DNA from: Pseudomonas sp. v388
Lineage (GTDB): Bacteria > Pseudomonadota > Gammaproteobacteria > Pseudomonadales > Pseudomonadaceae
DNA length: 64,000 nucleotides
Direction: 5' to 3'
Assembly: GCF_003935425.1 (NCBI RefSeq)
Contig: NZ_RHQN01000011.1
Span: 1 to 64,000, forward strand
Shown here: positions 10,468-18,853 of the stretch, one piece after another
Position numbering within the stretch: the first letter of the stretch is position 1
How the letters are laid out: the number at the start of each line of letters is the position of its first letter
Notes under the pieces: generated by a model
The model's database searches: none
What the model was told of the DNA's origin: nothing
Seen by the model: the letters and a program-made list of their open reading frames with translations, nothing else
Translations under genes and position numbers: made by a program

Positions 10468-12006
10468 GTGAGCCAGTCACTGATCGCAGCCCTGCAGAAC
10501 CCGGCCCTTTTCCCACACCCCGTGGAGGGTTTTCAGGTCATCGAGACGCACATCTCGCGGGTCCTGCTCACCGGCCAGTACGCCTACAAGTTCAAGAAAC
10601 CGGTCAATTTCGGCTTTCTGGATTTCGAGACGCTCGATGCCCGTCGTCATTTCTGCGAGGAAGAGCTGCGTCTCAACCAGCGCCTGACCGACGACCTCTA
10701 CCTTGAAGTCATTCCGGTCACCGGCTCCCCAGAGGCACCGCAATTGGGCGGCAGCGGCGAGGTCATCGAATACGCGCTCAAGATGCGCCAGTTCTCCCAG
10801 GACGGGCTGCTCAGCACCCTGCAGGCCAACGGCGAACTGACCACGGCCCATATCGATCAGCTGGCTCGCCAGATTGCCGAATTCCATGTCGATGCGCCTC
10901 GGGTCACGGCCGAAAACGAGCTGGGCTCGCCTGACAGCGTCATGGCCCCGGTGCTGCAGAACTTCGAGCAGATCCACCCGTTCCTCAGCGAAGCGTCCGA
11001 CCTCGCACAACTCGAGGCGTTGAAAGCCTGGGCCGAATCGAGCTTCGAACGGCTCAAGCCACTGCTGGCTCAGCGCAAGGCCGACGGTTTCATCCGCGAG
11101 TGCCACGGGGATATCCACCTGGGCAACGCGACCCTGATCGAAGGCAAAGTGGTTCTGTTCGACTGCATCGAGTTCAACGAGCCGTTTCGCATGACCGACG
11201 TCTACGCCGACATCGGTTTCCTGGCGATGGACCTTGAAGACCGCGGCCTCAAATCCTTGTCGCGTCGGCTGGTCAGCCAGTACCTGGAAGTGACCGGCGA
11301 CTATCAGGGCCTGGAACTGCTGAATTTCTACAAGGCTTACCGCGCCATGGTTCGCGCCAAGGTGGCGCTGTTCAGCCTCGCTCCTGATGCCGATGGTGTC
11401 CAGCGCGCGGCTACCCTGCGCCAGTATCGCAACTATGCCAATCTCGCCGAGAGCTACAGCGCGATTCCGTCGCGGTTTCTGGTGATCACCCACGGCGTAT
11501 CGGCCGTTGGTAAAAGCCAGGTTGCCATGCGCCTGGTCGAGGCACTGGGCGCGATTCGCCTGCGCTCGGATATCGAGCGCAAGCGCATGTTCGCCGGCCA
11601 GGACGAAGCGCTGTACGGCGCGCAGGCCAGCGATGCCACTTATGCCCGCCTGCACGAGCTGGCCGGCCTGGCACTCAAGGCAGGTTTCCCGGTTGTTCTG
11701 GACGCCACTTACCTCAAGCGCGAGCAGCGCGACGCGGCCGCTCAAGTGGCGGAAGACACGGGCGTGCCGTTCCTGATCCTGGACTGCGAAGCACCGCAGG
11801 CAGTGATCGCCGGCTGGCTGGAGCAACGTCAGGCACAGAACAGCGATCCGTCCGACGCCACTCTCGACGTCATCGAAGCCCAGCAAGCGAATCGGGAGCC
11901 TCTCAGCGATGAGGAAATACTGCGCAGCAAGCGCGTGGAAACCAACATCAGCGGCGATCTGGACACCCTGATCGACAATCTGCGCCAACGTCTTCCAGGT
12001 CTGTGA
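10468..12006 (+). CDS. Two-domain protein: aminoglycoside-phosphotransferase-like kinase fused to a P-loop AAA kinase domain
   Basis: A 512-residue protein of unknown substrate. The N-terminal half resembles APH/choline-kinase folds, with the catalytic loop CHGDIHLGN near residue 212 and a metal-binding region VLFDCIEFNEPFR shortly after. The C-terminal half (about 335-512) is a nucleotide kinase-like domain with Walker A motif GVSAVGKSQ and a following RSDIERKR arginine region. The frame is open upstream, but a GTG at 10468 preceded by GAAGG at good spacing, and the family N-terminus SQSLIAALQNP, fix the start. It is divergent from mrcB. Annotated in many genomes only as an AAA family ATPase; a small-molecule or nucleoside kinase role is plausible. 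Confidence 0.85.
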   Translation: MSQSLIAALQNPALFPHPVEGFQVIETHISRVLLTGQYAYKFKKPVNFGFLDFETLDARRHFCEEELRLNQRLTDDLYLEVIPVTGSPEAPQLGGSGEVIEYALKMRQFSQDGLLSTLQANGELTTAHIDQLARQIAEFHVDAPRVTAENELGSPDSVMAPVLQNFEQIHPFLSEASDLAQLEALKAWAESSFERLKPLLAQRKADGFIRECHGDIHLGNATLIEGKVVLFDCIEFNEPFRMTDVYADIGFLAMDLEDRGLKSLSRRLVSQYLEVTGDYQGLELLNFYKAYRAMVRAKVALFSLAPDADGVQRAATLRQYRNYANLAESYSAIPSRFLVITHGVSAVGKSQVAMRLVEALGAIRLRSDIERKRMFAGQDEALYGAQASDATYARLHELAGLALKAGFPVVLDATYLKREQRDAAAQVAEDTGVPFLILDCEAPQAVIAGWLEQRQAQNSDPSDATLDVIEAQQANREPLSDEEILRSKRVETNISGDLDTLIDNLRQRLPGL

Positions 12007-12102
12007 CACAGTTGTCGAGCCGTTGGGCAGGTAATGCTTCACGGCTCGACAATGGTGGCGATATACTGGCGCCATAAATCCAACGCAACCCACGAGGCCG
12101 CT

Positions 12103-12450
12103 ATGAGCCAGCCCAAACAAATCGACTCACCTCTGTACATGCTGCTGCGCCAGGATGATGTCGACGGCTTCAACCAAGAGAAGCCGAGGACCGGCACGAT
12201 CGATATGGTCGGCGGCGATTTCCGGGGCCTGGACCTACGCAGTCTGGATACCACCGGCATCGACTTCACTGATGCCTATTTCCGCTCGGCCGACCTGCGC
12301 GGCCTGGATCTGCGCAACACGCCGATGGAAGGCGCAAGCATCGCCCACGCACAGATCTCTGGCGCGTATTTCCCGGCAGAGCTGTCGGCTGACGAAATTC
12401 TCATGTCGGTCAACTTCGGCACCCGCCTGCGCTACCGTACCCGCTCGTAA
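12103..12450 (+). CDS. Pentapeptide-repeat protein
   Basis: A small cytosolic protein of 115 residues. The middle (about 38-90) carries tandem pentapeptide repeats of the A(D/N)LxX type, seen as DFRGLDLRSLD, DFTDAYFRSADLRGLDLRN and GASIAHAQISGAYF, which should fold as a short right-handed beta-helix. The N-terminal 35 residues (SPLYMLLRQDDVDGFN) look helical. I chose the ATG at 12103 for its upstream GAGG and because the region before it has no repeat or family character. Function unknown; the repeats are too few to suggest a gyrase-protecting Qnr-like protein. Confidence 0.85.
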   Translation: MSQPKQIDSPLYMLLRQDDVDGFNQEKPRTGTIDMVGGDFRGLDLRSLDTTGIDFTDAYFRSADLRGLDLRNTPMEGASIAHAQISGAYFPAELSADEILMSVNFGTRLRYRTRS

Positions 12451-12462
12451 GCTCTGCTTCAG

Positions 12463-12487
12463 GCCCGTATGCGCAAGGCATGCGGGC
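12463..12487 (+). terminator. Hairpin downstream of the pentapeptide-repeat gene
   Basis: GCCCGTATGC (12463-12472) pairs with GCATGCGGGC (12478-12487) around a five-base loop, with one G-T pair. No T run follows, so it is at best a weak terminator or an mRNA 3-prime stabiliser. Confidence 0.4.
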
Positions 12488-12653
12488 TGATGCAGCCATT
12501 GGCGTCACGCCACTCTGTGTCTACCGCGCGTTATCTTCTCTTCGCAGAAAAATCCGTTTCGACGTATCCGCTCTCGCAAGGTGAATGCTGCCCGCGCGTA
12601 TCCAGCGGCAGCGGCTTGCTGTCGCCGGTCGCTGGGAAGGGCTGAAAAGAGTG

Positions 12654-12681
12654 TTGACTTCTAAATGAGAATCGTTATGAT
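12654..12681 (+). promoter_or_regulatory. Sigma-70 promoter of the PrrF small RNA
   Basis: A -35 TTGACT (12654-12659) and a -10 TATGAT (12676-12681) with 16-base spacing, placing transcription start near 12688. The match to consensus is strong, as expected for an RNA that is made at high level when iron is short. Confidence 0.8.
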
Positions 12682-12685
12682 TATC
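12664..12685 (+). promoter_or_regulatory. Fur box overlapping the prrF -10
   Basis: AATGAGAATCGTTATGATTA and flanking bases resemble the 19-base Fur consensus GATAATGATAATCATTATC, including overlapping ATGAGAAT/ATTAT half-site units. The site covers the -10, so iron-loaded Fur would block transcription. This matches the known Fur control of prrF genes in Pseudomonas. Confidence 0.8.
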
Positions 12686-12687
12686 AC

Positions 12688-12800
12688 AACCGGTCGCGAG
12701 ACTGGTTGATATTCTGAAAGACCTTGGTTCGGACTCTCAGTTTATCTCCTCATCAGGCTAATCACGGTTTTTGACCCGGCTTTTTGCCGGGTCTTTTTTT
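12688..12800 (+). ncRNA. prrF: PrrF-family iron-responsive small RNA
   Basis: An RNA of about 113 bases, the functional counterpart of RyhB. When iron is low it base-pairs with mRNAs of iron-using proteins such as sodB, with Hfq. The sequence shows the PrrF 5-prime hairpin region (CCGGTCGCGAGACTGG, 12690-12705), the conserved single-stranded core (about 12719-12766, containing GACTCTCAG, TCTCCTCATCAGGC and TAATCACGG), and a 3-prime terminator. The core matches my memory of P. aeruginosa PrrF1/PrrF2. Only one copy is here, whereas P. aeruginosa has two in tandem. Ends are inferred from the promoter and terminator. Confidence 0.88.
12773..12800 (+). terminator. Rho-independent terminator of prrF
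   Basis: Perfect stem GACCCGGC (12773-12780) / GCCGGGTC (12786-12793), loop TTTTT, followed by seven T (12794-12800). It also gives the Hfq-binding U tail expected of a PrrF RNA. Confidence 0.93.
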
Positions 12801-12819
12801 GCCCGCCGAAAACTGCGCC

Positions 12820-13602
12820 TCAGTACCCGCCATACCCACCGCTGGCCAGGATGCCGAGTCGCGCCAGTAGATCATCCAGCAGGCTGGACCCACCCACCCG
12901 CATCCGTTCCGGCTTGATCCAGTGCGGTCCGAAGCGACTGCGCGCCAGCTCCACGAAAACGCCGGCATCCGGCAATGTGCGAATCCCGCCCGCTACTTTC
13001 AGACCGACCTGCCCGCCCACCTCGGAAATGGACTCAAGCATGATGCGCGCCGCTTGGGGCGTGGTGTGCACGGCCGTCCGGCCGGTACCGGATTTGATGA
13101 AGTCGGCGCCGGCATGGATCGCATCGCGACAGGCTTGAAGCATGATTTGAGGGTCACGCAATTCCCCGCTCTCCAGCGTCGCAGTCAGGGTGATCCGGCT
13201 GGGGCATGCGCTGCGGCACGCCTGTATCAGCTCGACACCCATCCGCTGGTCGCCGGTCAGCAGAGCGCGGTGCGGGTAGACCAGATCGATTTCGTCAGCG
13301 CCGGCGTTTACTGCCGCCCGGATTTCCGACAGCACGGAGTTGATGTGCGCGCCACCATTGGGAAAGTTGACCGCCGCGACCACCCTGACGTCCGGAGTAC
13401 GCTGCCGGTCCAGCAGGGTACGCGCCAGGCACACGAATCGCGGAAAGACACACACGGCGGCAACAGGCCCCACTGGCGTCAGGGCGCGCTGACACACGCC
13501 CGCGACTCGGTGTTCGGTTTCTTCATGATTGAGGGCCAGGAGTTCGAGCATGCTCAGCGTCCGGCGCGCGAGCTGCTCTTGTTCGGATGTGATGTCGTTC
13601 AT
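12820..13602 (-). CDS. deoC: Deoxyribose-phosphate aldolase
   Basis: DeoC splits 2-deoxyribose 5-phosphate into glyceraldehyde 3-phosphate and acetaldehyde in deoxynucleoside breakdown. The 260-residue protein is a class I aldolase of the longer E. coli type. The Schiff-base lysine is in FIKSGTGR, the second active-site lysine in GLKVAGGIR, and the aspartate in EIDLVYPHRAL. It ends in tyrosine (GGYGGY), matching the C-terminal Tyr that contacts substrate in E. coli. An ATG seven codons upstream (13623) is possible; I prefer 13602 because GAGCGGA is spaced for it. No other deo genes are adjacent, so it stands alone here. Confidence 0.94.
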   Translation of the reverse strand: MNDITSEQEQLARRTLSMLELLALNHEETEHRVAGVCQRALTPVGPVAAVCVFPRFVCLARTLLDRQRTPDVRVVAAVNFPNGGAHINSVLSEIRAAVNAGADEIDLVYPHRALLTGDQRMGVELIQACRSACPSRITLTATLESGELRDPQIMLQACRDAIHAGADFIKSGTGRTAVHTTPQAARIMLESISEVGGQVGLKVAGGIRTLPDAGVFVELARSRFGPHWIKPERMRVGGSSLLDDLLARLGILASGGYGGY

Positions 13603-13720
13603 GGGTGTCCGCTCTGAAAACATGAGCAGGACAATAAACGAGCCATCTTCCGAAGATTCTCGCCCGCTTGAACATGGGAAACGGACTACTTCAAATCAGG
13701 AAAAACCCTAACAAGTCAGT

Positions 13721-14415
13721 TCAGGGATGCGCGGCGCAGTACCAGACGTAATCGGCCGTATCCGGTGCAATATGGTCCCCCACTCGCGCCAGCATCAGTA
13801 CCACCGGCTGGATTCCCGGGCCGGCACTGGCCATGAGCACAGGCAGCCCGGTGGCCTTGCGCACCCATCCGGCTTCGGCGAACAGCATGGTCGGCACGGG
13901 GGCAGCCAGCACGCAGCGGGTCATATGCTCAGGTACCGTTACGCCATGGCCGGGGTCGAGGCCGGCGGCGAGCACCCGATAAGGCTGAGCGAGCGCAAAG
14001 CGCAGGATCGGCCCGAACATCAGCCAGTCCCAGGCCGGCCGCCAATTCAATGCTGCGGCCAGGTCGGCGGGATAGCTCGAGGCCCGCATGCCGGCTTGCA
14101 GCCCATCGACACTGGCCTGCTGGCTGGAGGTCAACATTTCGAGCAGCAAACTGCCCTGAGGCCGATAATCGGTCAGGGCCTGCAACAGCCATAGCTGCAC
14201 CGCGTGATGATCAGGGTTATCGTGCTGCTCGCCCACCAGTACATGTGAAGCGGCTGCCAGGCGTCGAGCGAGTTGCCGGGCAGTCAGCGACTGGCCACTC
14301 TTGATGTCACGAATCATGGCTAAGTTCCAATACTGACGCCTGCCAGGCTTTGCCAAGTCTGTATATTGGGCACCGCAAGTGGCCCTTGGCGAGCGACGAG
14401 CAGCGTTCGGATCAT
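13721..14415 (-). pseudogene. Decayed chaN-like gene (heme-binding lipoprotein), frameshifted and shortened
   Basis: The frame open from 14356 to 13721 contains clear ChaN-family blocks: a region GEQHDNPDHHAVQLWLL, then SLLLEM, and a C-terminal VVLMLARVGDHIAPDTADYVWY. Intact ChaN proteins have a lipoprotein signal and roughly 280-300 residues. Here the open frame has at most 211 and no signal. Upstream, in the other frame, a 31-codon stretch from the ATG at 14415 ends in IQTWQSLAG and a TAG at 14320-14322. This is the family N-terminal block, so one base appears lost near 14327-14345. The block between AAGLD and LAAPVPTMLF also lacks about 50 residues of the family. I read it as a dying gene; a short functional form cannot be excluded. 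Confidence 0.7.
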
Positions 14416-14528
14416 GAACGGAAACAGCTGCGGCGACGGCTGAGTACGGACTGCCATGCCGGACGTTTCACTCCGCCTGTCCATTGATATTTTTTTTGCA
14501 TTGCAAGGTCAAGTCTTATGGGGGCTTC

Positions 14529-14861
14529 TTGAAATTCCTCTGCACCTCCGGCCATATCCCTGACGCCCAGAGCCGCGGCTTTGAACTGAGCGATCATCGG
14601 TTGCTGGCCATCCGTCGAGAAGGCCGGGTGTTCGTCTACAAGAACCGCTGCCCGCACCGAGGCGTGCCGCTGGAATGGGAGGCGGACCGTTTCCTGGACA
14701 GCAGCGCCAGCCTCATTCGTTGCGCGACCCACGGTGCGTTGTTCCTGATCGAAAATGGCGAGTGCGTGGCCGGACCTTGCGAAGGCCAGACACTCACCGC
14801 CTTGCCCTGCGCCGAAAACGCCGAGGGAATCTGGGTCGAGCTGCCTAGCGACGAAGACTGA
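14529..14861 (+). CDS. Rieske [2Fe-2S] ferredoxin-like protein
   Basis: A small soluble electron-transfer protein of 110 residues with one Rieske cluster. The two ligand pairs are CPHRG (about residues 41-45) and CATHGALF (about 67-74), spaced as in Rieske ferredoxins, with a Gly-Pro turn (AGPCEGQ) after the second. No membrane segment or oxygenase domain is attached, so it should serve a partner enzyme that is not evident nearby. There is no ATG at the family N-terminus (KFLCTSGHIPDAQSRGFEL). I chose the TTG at 14529 behind GGGGG; another TTG 15 codons upstream is less likely. It is convergent with sfsA. Confidence 0.85.
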   Translation: MKFLCTSGHIPDAQSRGFELSDHRLLAIRREGRVFVYKNRCPHRGVPLEWEADRFLDSSASLIRCATHGALFLIENGECVAGPCEGQTLTALPCAENAEGIWVELPSDED

Positions 14862-15590
14862 TCAGTCGCTCCCGCCGGCGACGGCCCAAACCACGTGCAG
14901 CGGCCGATCGATGCGGATTTCCTCAGGCGTGAGCTGCACCCCATACGCCAGGATCTGCACTCCGGCCTCGATGGCCTCTTTGAGTGCGGCGGCATAGACC
15001 GGGTCGATCTCTTCGGCGGGCCGTACCGCCTCGATCCCGGTCAGGTTCACGCAATACAGCAGCACCGCCCGAACCCCCTCGCGCGCCAGGGCGGCCAATT
15101 CGCGAAGATGCCGGGCGCCGCGCTGAGTGATCGCATCGGGAAACGCCGCAACGCTGGAATCATCGAACCCCAGGGTGACGCTTTTCACTTCCAGATACAG
15201 ATAGCCTTCCGGGTATTCGAGGCGGAAGTCCACCCGGCTTTTTTCAACCCCATAGGCCACCTCGCGCTTGAGCGCGGTGAAGCCGGCCAGCTCGCTGATG
15301 GTGCCGGCCAGCAATGCCTCCTCGACCAGCGCGTTGGCGCGCCCGGTATTGATACAGGCCAGGCGCCCTTGCGGCGTTTCGCTGATCTCCCAGGTGCCGG
15401 GCAACTTGCGCTTCGGATCGCTGGAGCGGCTGAACCAGATGCGGCCGCCGGGCATCATGCAATTGAGCATTGACCCGGTGTTGGCACAGTGAATGGTGAG
15501 CTGCTCGCCGTCGGCGGTTTCGATATCGGCCAGGAAGCGCTTGTAACGAACCCGCAAACGACCTTGTTCAAGTTCCGGAAAAAAACGCAT
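14862..15590 (-). CDS. sfsA: DNA/RNA nuclease SfsA (sugar fermentation stimulation protein)
   Basis: SfsA was named for effects on maltose use in E. coli; the family is now described as a nucleic-acid nuclease. The 242-residue protein has the OB-like N-terminal part ([10 protein letters not shown], then HCANTGSM at about 34-41) and a PD-(D/E)xK-like core with [22 protein letters not shown] near residues 118-137 and [13 protein letters not shown] after it. Its ATG overlaps by one base the stop of the aminotransferase gene, so the two are co-transcribed, as often in Pseudomonas. Length is typical. Confidence 0.94.
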   Translation of the reverse strand: MRFFPELEQGRLRVRYKRFLADIETADGEQLTIHCANTGSMLNCMMPGGRIWFSRSSDPKRKLPGTWEISETPQGRLACINTGRANALVEEALLAGTISELAGFTALKREVAYGVEKSRVDFRLEYPEGYLYLEVKSVTLGFDDSSVAAFPDAITQRGARHLRELAALAREGVRAVLLYCVNLTGIEAVRPAEEIDPVYAAALKEAIEAGVQILAYGVQLTPEEIRIDRPLHVVWAVAGGSD

Positions 15591-16762
15591 CAGGCCTGCC
15601 AGCTCCGCAGGCCACGGGCGATTCGCGCCACGGCTTCTTCGAGGCGCGGCAAGCTTTGCGTGTACGCGAAGCGCACATGATGACCGGCCTTGTACTGCCC
15701 GAAGTCCAGCCCCGGCGTGAAGGCCACGTGCTCGGTTTCCAGAAAATGCCGGCAGAACGCGAACGCATCACCGCCAAATGCGCTGATGTCGGCATAAAGG
15801 TAAAACGCGCCCTCCGGCTCGACCTGAATACCAAAGCCCAGCTCGCGTAACGCGGGCAGCAGGAAGTCGCGGCGGCGGCCGAACTCGGCGCGGCGCTCCT
15901 CGAAAATGGCCAGGGTCTGCGGCTCGAAACAGGCCAGCGCGGCATATTGCGCCATGCTGGGCGCACTGATGTAGAGATTCTGGGCGAGCTTTTCCAGATC
16001 GGCGACGGCCTGCTGCGGCGCAACCAGCCAGCCCAGGCGCCATCCGGTCATGCCGAAATATTTTGAAAAGCTATTGAGGACAAAGGCATCGTTGTCCACT
16101 TCGAGGACGCTGCTGGCGTCAGTTCCGTAAGTCAGGCCGTGGTAGATCTCGTCCACCACCAGATGCCCGCCCCGCGCCTTGAGCACCTGAGACAATGCGG
16201 CCAGTTCATCCCGATGCAGCAGCGTGCCGGTCGGGTTGGCAGGCGACGCGACCAGGGCGCCGACGCTGTCGCTATCCCAGTTTCGCTCCACCAGATCAGG
16301 TGTCAGTTGGTAGCGCTCCTGCGGCCCGACCGGTACCAGTCTGGCGGCAGCCTCGACCAGCCGCAGGAAGTGCCGGTTGCACGGGTAACCTGGGTCTGCC
16401 AGCAGCCAGTGCTTGCCGGGGTCCACCAGCAGACTGCTGGCCAGCAACAATGCGCCCGAACCGCCGGGCGTGATCAGAATCCGTTCCGGATCGATGTCGA
16501 CCCGATAACGCTGCGCATAGAAGCCTGCGATGGCCTCGCGCAGTTGCGGCAGGCCGCGGGCGGCGGTGTAGCGCGTCTTGCCCTGCGCCAGCGCAGCCTG
16601 GCCGGCTGCGACGATGGGCGCGGCGGTGGTGAAATCCGGCTCGCCGATTTCCAGGTGAATGACATCGTGACCGGCCGCCTGCAGCTCATTGGCCCGCGCC
16701 AGCAGCGCCATGACGTGAAAGGGTTCGATGGCGCGGCTGCGCGCGCTGTAGGGCTGGGCCAT
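15590..16762 (-). CDS. Pyridoxal-phosphate-dependent aminotransferase (class I/II)
   Basis: A 390-residue fold-type I aminotransferase. The PLP lysine is in [17 protein letters not shown] (about residue 235), with upstream SPANPTGT and [10 protein letters not shown] elements that bind the cofactor, and a C-terminal arginine (HVRFAYTQS) for the substrate carboxylate. The specific substrate is not clear; related Pseudomonas genes are annotated simply as aminotransferase, or as alanine/aspartate type. The frame is open further upstream, but the ATG at 16762 has AAGGAA at seven bases and the family N-terminus, so I chose it. It is the first gene of an operon with sfsA. Confidence 0.9.
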   Translation of the reverse strand: MAQPYSARSRAIEPFHVMALLARANELQAAGHDVIHLEIGEPDFTTAAPIVAAGQAALAQGKTRYTAARGLPQLREAIAGFYAQRYRVDIDPERILITPGGSGALLLASSLLVDPGKHWLLADPGYPCNRHFLRLVEAAARLVPVGPQERYQLTPDLVERNWDSDSVGALVASPANPTGTLLHRDELAALSQVLKARGGHLVVDEIYHGLTYGTDASSVLEVDNDAFVLNSFSKYFGMTGWRLGWLVAPQQAVADLEKLAQNLYISAPSMAQYAALACFEPQTLAIFEERRAEFGRRRDFLLPALRELGFGIQVEPEGAFYLYADISAFGGDAFAFCRHFLETEHVAFTPGLDFGQYKAGHHVRFAYTQSLPRLEEAVARIARGLRSWQA

Positions 16763-17109
16763 GGGTGTTCCTTGCAGATAGAGCGGGGATGACTGCGATT
16801 GGCAGCGAGCCACGATTCTACCCAACCTGAGCGCAGGCGCCAGATGAAATCCGGCCCTCGGCGCGCGCCCGGAATGCAGGAAAAAAGAAAGATACGACGG
16901 CGACGCCACCACGGAGTTCACTCAAACCCATGCACTTTTCAACTAGCCCGTATACAGTGGCTCGATAGCGGCCACATGCACGACAACCGGGAGTAGCGCA
17001 CTCCGATTTGATCTGGTAAGTTCGCCCGCTTGCAGCTGCAGGGCCGACGGGTGTCGGTGATGGAACAATCCTGCGCAATAGATTAGAAGAGTGAGAGGCG
17101 GTCCCATAC
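16763..17109. promoter_or_regulatory. Divergent intergenic region before dksA
   Basis: About 350 bases without a credible gene, holding the promoter of the aminotransferase-sfsA pair (minus) and that of dksA (plus). I could not choose a convincing sigma-70 pair. The dksA leader ends in GAGAGGCGG about nine bases before its ATG. Confidence 0.5.
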
Positions 17110-17550
17110 ATGCCCACCCCAGAAAAGCAACAGAATCATCTAATCAGCGGCTTTGAACCCTACGTGGAAACGAAGGGCGAAGAGTATATGGGCGAGCCCA
17201 TGCGCGCGCACTTCACCAAGATCCTGAACAAGTGGAAACAGGACTTGATGCAAGAGGTCGACCGCACGGTAGACCACATGAAGGACGAAGCGGCAAACTT
17301 TCCCGACCCAGCAGACCGTGCCAGTCAGGAAGAAGAATTCAGCCTCGAACTGCGTGCCCGTGACCGCGAACGCAAGCTGATCAAGAAGATCGACAAGACG
17401 CTGCAACTGATCCTCGACGAAGAATATGGCTGGTGCGAATCCTGCGGTGTCGAGATCGGTATTCGCCGCCTCGAAGCCCGCCCGACCGCCGACCTGTGCA
17501 TCGACTGCAAGACACTGGCGGAAATCAAGGAAAAGCAGGTCGGCAAGTAA
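17110..17550 (+). CDS. dksA: RNA polymerase-binding transcription factor DksA
   Basis: DksA binds the secondary channel of RNA polymerase and, with ppGpp, turns down stable-RNA promoters and activates stress and amino-acid promoters. The 146-residue protein has the coiled coil with the acidic tip DPADRASQEEE (about 68-78; the two aspartates are those essential in E. coli) and the zinc finger CESCG...CIDC (about 115-138). All four zinc-ligand cysteines are present, so this is the zinc-containing paralogue, not the cysteine-poor DksA2. It is a single gene with a strong terminator; gluQ follows, an order conserved in many gammaproteobacteria. Confidence 0.98.
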   Translation: MPTPEKQQNHLISGFEPYVETKGEEYMGEPMRAHFTKILNKWKQDLMQEVDRTVDHMKDEAANFPDPADRASQEEEFSLELRARDRERKLIKKIDKTLQLILDEEYGWCESCGVEIGIRRLEARPTADLCIDCKTLAEIKEKQVGK

Positions 17551-17592
17551 CTCGCCGGTTACCTGACCCGCCTTGAATGGCCCGCTTTGAAT

Positions 17593-17618
17593 AAAAAGAC
17601 GCTTCGGCGTCTTTTTTT
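17593..17618 (+). terminator. Rho-independent terminator of dksA
   Basis: Stem AAAAAGACGC (17593-17602) with GCGTCTTTTT (17607-17616), stable TTCG tetraloop, ending in a T run. Strong and about 45 bases past the dksA stop. Confidence 0.93.
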
Positions 17619-17690
17619 GTGCCCGGCTCGGAGCCTGGGCGCAGGTTCGACGCTTGCCCGGCGAAGCCTGGCGCCAGTAACATCCCGACC

Positions 17691-18578
17691 ATGAAAAACC
17701 CTGCCTATATCGGGCGCTTTGCGCCAACTCCCAGCGGCTACCTGCACTTCGGCTCCCTGGTCGCCGCGCTGGCGTCCTACCTGGATGCCCGTGCCGCCGG
17801 CGGAAAGTGGCTGATGCGTATGGAAGACCTCGATCCACCGCGTGAAGTCGCCGGCGCACAGGCGGCGATTCTCGACACGCTGGAGCGTTACGGTTTCGAA
17901 TGGGACGGCGCGCTGGTCCGCCAGAGCGAACGCCATGACGCCTACGCCGAGGTTCTCCAGCGCTGGCTGAGTCACGGGCTGGCCTATGCCTGCACCTGCT
18001 CGCGCAAGCAGCTTGAAGATTATCAAGGCGTGTATCCAGGCTTTTGCCGCAACGCCGGACACGACTGGGCCAACGCAGCCATCCGCATCCGCGTGCCTGA
18101 ACTCAGCTACCGTTTCGTCGACCGCGTGCAAGGTCCGTTTGAAATGCATCTGGGGCGCGAAAGCGGCGATTTCGTTATCCGCCGCCGTGACGGGTTGTAT
18201 GCCTACCAGCTGGCGGTGGTCATCGACGATGCCTGGCAGGGGGTGACCGATATCGTCCGCGGCGCCGACCTGCTGGACTCCACGCCGCGCCAGCTCTACC
18301 TTCAGGAACTGCTCGGCATCGCCCAACCGCGTTACCTGCACGTCCCGCTGATCACCCAGCCGGACGGCCACAAGCTGGGCAAGTCGTATCGTTCGCCGCC
18401 CTTGGCCGCCGACCAGGCCACGCCGCTTCTGTTGCGTGCCTTGCGGGCGCTCGGTCAGCCGGCCGGAAAGGAACTGGCCTGGGCCAGCGCGCCGGAAGTC
18501 CTGAAATGGGGCATAGCGCACTGGAACCCTGCGCTCATCCCCCGCGTACCCAGTATCGAGGAAGCCTGCATTGCCTGA
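17691..18578 (+). CDS. gluQ: Glutamyl-Q tRNA(Asp) synthetase
   Basis: GluQ (YadB) is a truncated glutamyl-tRNA synthetase paralogue that attaches glutamate to queuosine in the wobble position of tRNA(Asp). The 295-residue protein has the catalytic Rossmann part only: FAPTPSGYLHFGSL (HIGH-like, about 9-22), a zinc-binding region CTCS...YPGFC (about 100-118), and HKLGKS (KMSKS-like, about 225-230), without the anticodon-binding domain of GltX. The ATG at 17691 fits the family N-terminus; the open frame upstream overlaps the dksA terminator and was excluded. The gene after dksA is the usual place for gluQ. Confidence 0.96.
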   Translation: MKNPAYIGRFAPTPSGYLHFGSLVAALASYLDARAAGGKWLMRMEDLDPPREVAGAQAAILDTLERYGFEWDGALVRQSERHDAYAEVLQRWLSHGLAYACTCSRKQLEDYQGVYPGFCRNAGHDWANAAIRIRVPELSYRFVDRVQGPFEMHLGRESGDFVIRRRDGLYAYQLAVVIDDAWQGVTDIVRGADLLDSTPRQLYLQELLGIAQPRYLHVPLITQPDGHKLGKSYRSPPLAADQATPLLLRALRALGQPAGKELAWASAPEVLKWGIAHWNPALIPRVPSIEEACIA

Positions 18579-18676
18579 TCCAGAGCGGTCGGCGAAAAGT
18601 CATACATAAGGCTACTTGCAGCCTGCCCGGCATCCGTTACCATGCCGCTCCTCATCTACCTGCGCAGGGAGACCGG

Positions 18677-18853
18677 ATGTACATATACCGATTGGTTTTA
18701 CTCCTGGTGGTAGGCATCTATCTGTTCTCCCCGGCCATCATGGACTGGTGGATCGATGCAACCGGCGCATGGTATCGGCCTTACATGTTGTGGCTGATCC
18801 TGATCGTGGTGACGTTCATCCTCCAGAGCCAGCGAGATGCCGATGAGCTTTAG
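18677..18853 (+). CDS. cbrX: Small membrane protein CbrX, upstream of and overlapping cbrA
   Basis: A 58-residue hydrophobic protein with two predicted membrane segments (about 3-22 and 33-50) and a charged C-terminus (QSQRDADEL). GGGAGACCGG precedes the ATG. The last 11 bases overlap the start of cbrA, so its translation should drive that of cbrA. A gene of this size and position, cbrX, is known in P. putida, where it is co-transcribed and translationally coupled with cbrA. The name follows that analogy. Any protein function beyond coupling is unknown. Confidence 0.82.
   Translation: MYIYRLVLLLVVGIYLFSPAIMDWWIDATGAWYRPYMLWLILIVVTFILQSQRDADEL

Noticed and set aside
14412-14732. A 106-codon minus-strand frame over the Rieske gene start
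   Set aside because: It overlaps the Rieske coding region antisense and has no family character. The chaN N-terminal remnant is in a different part and frame.
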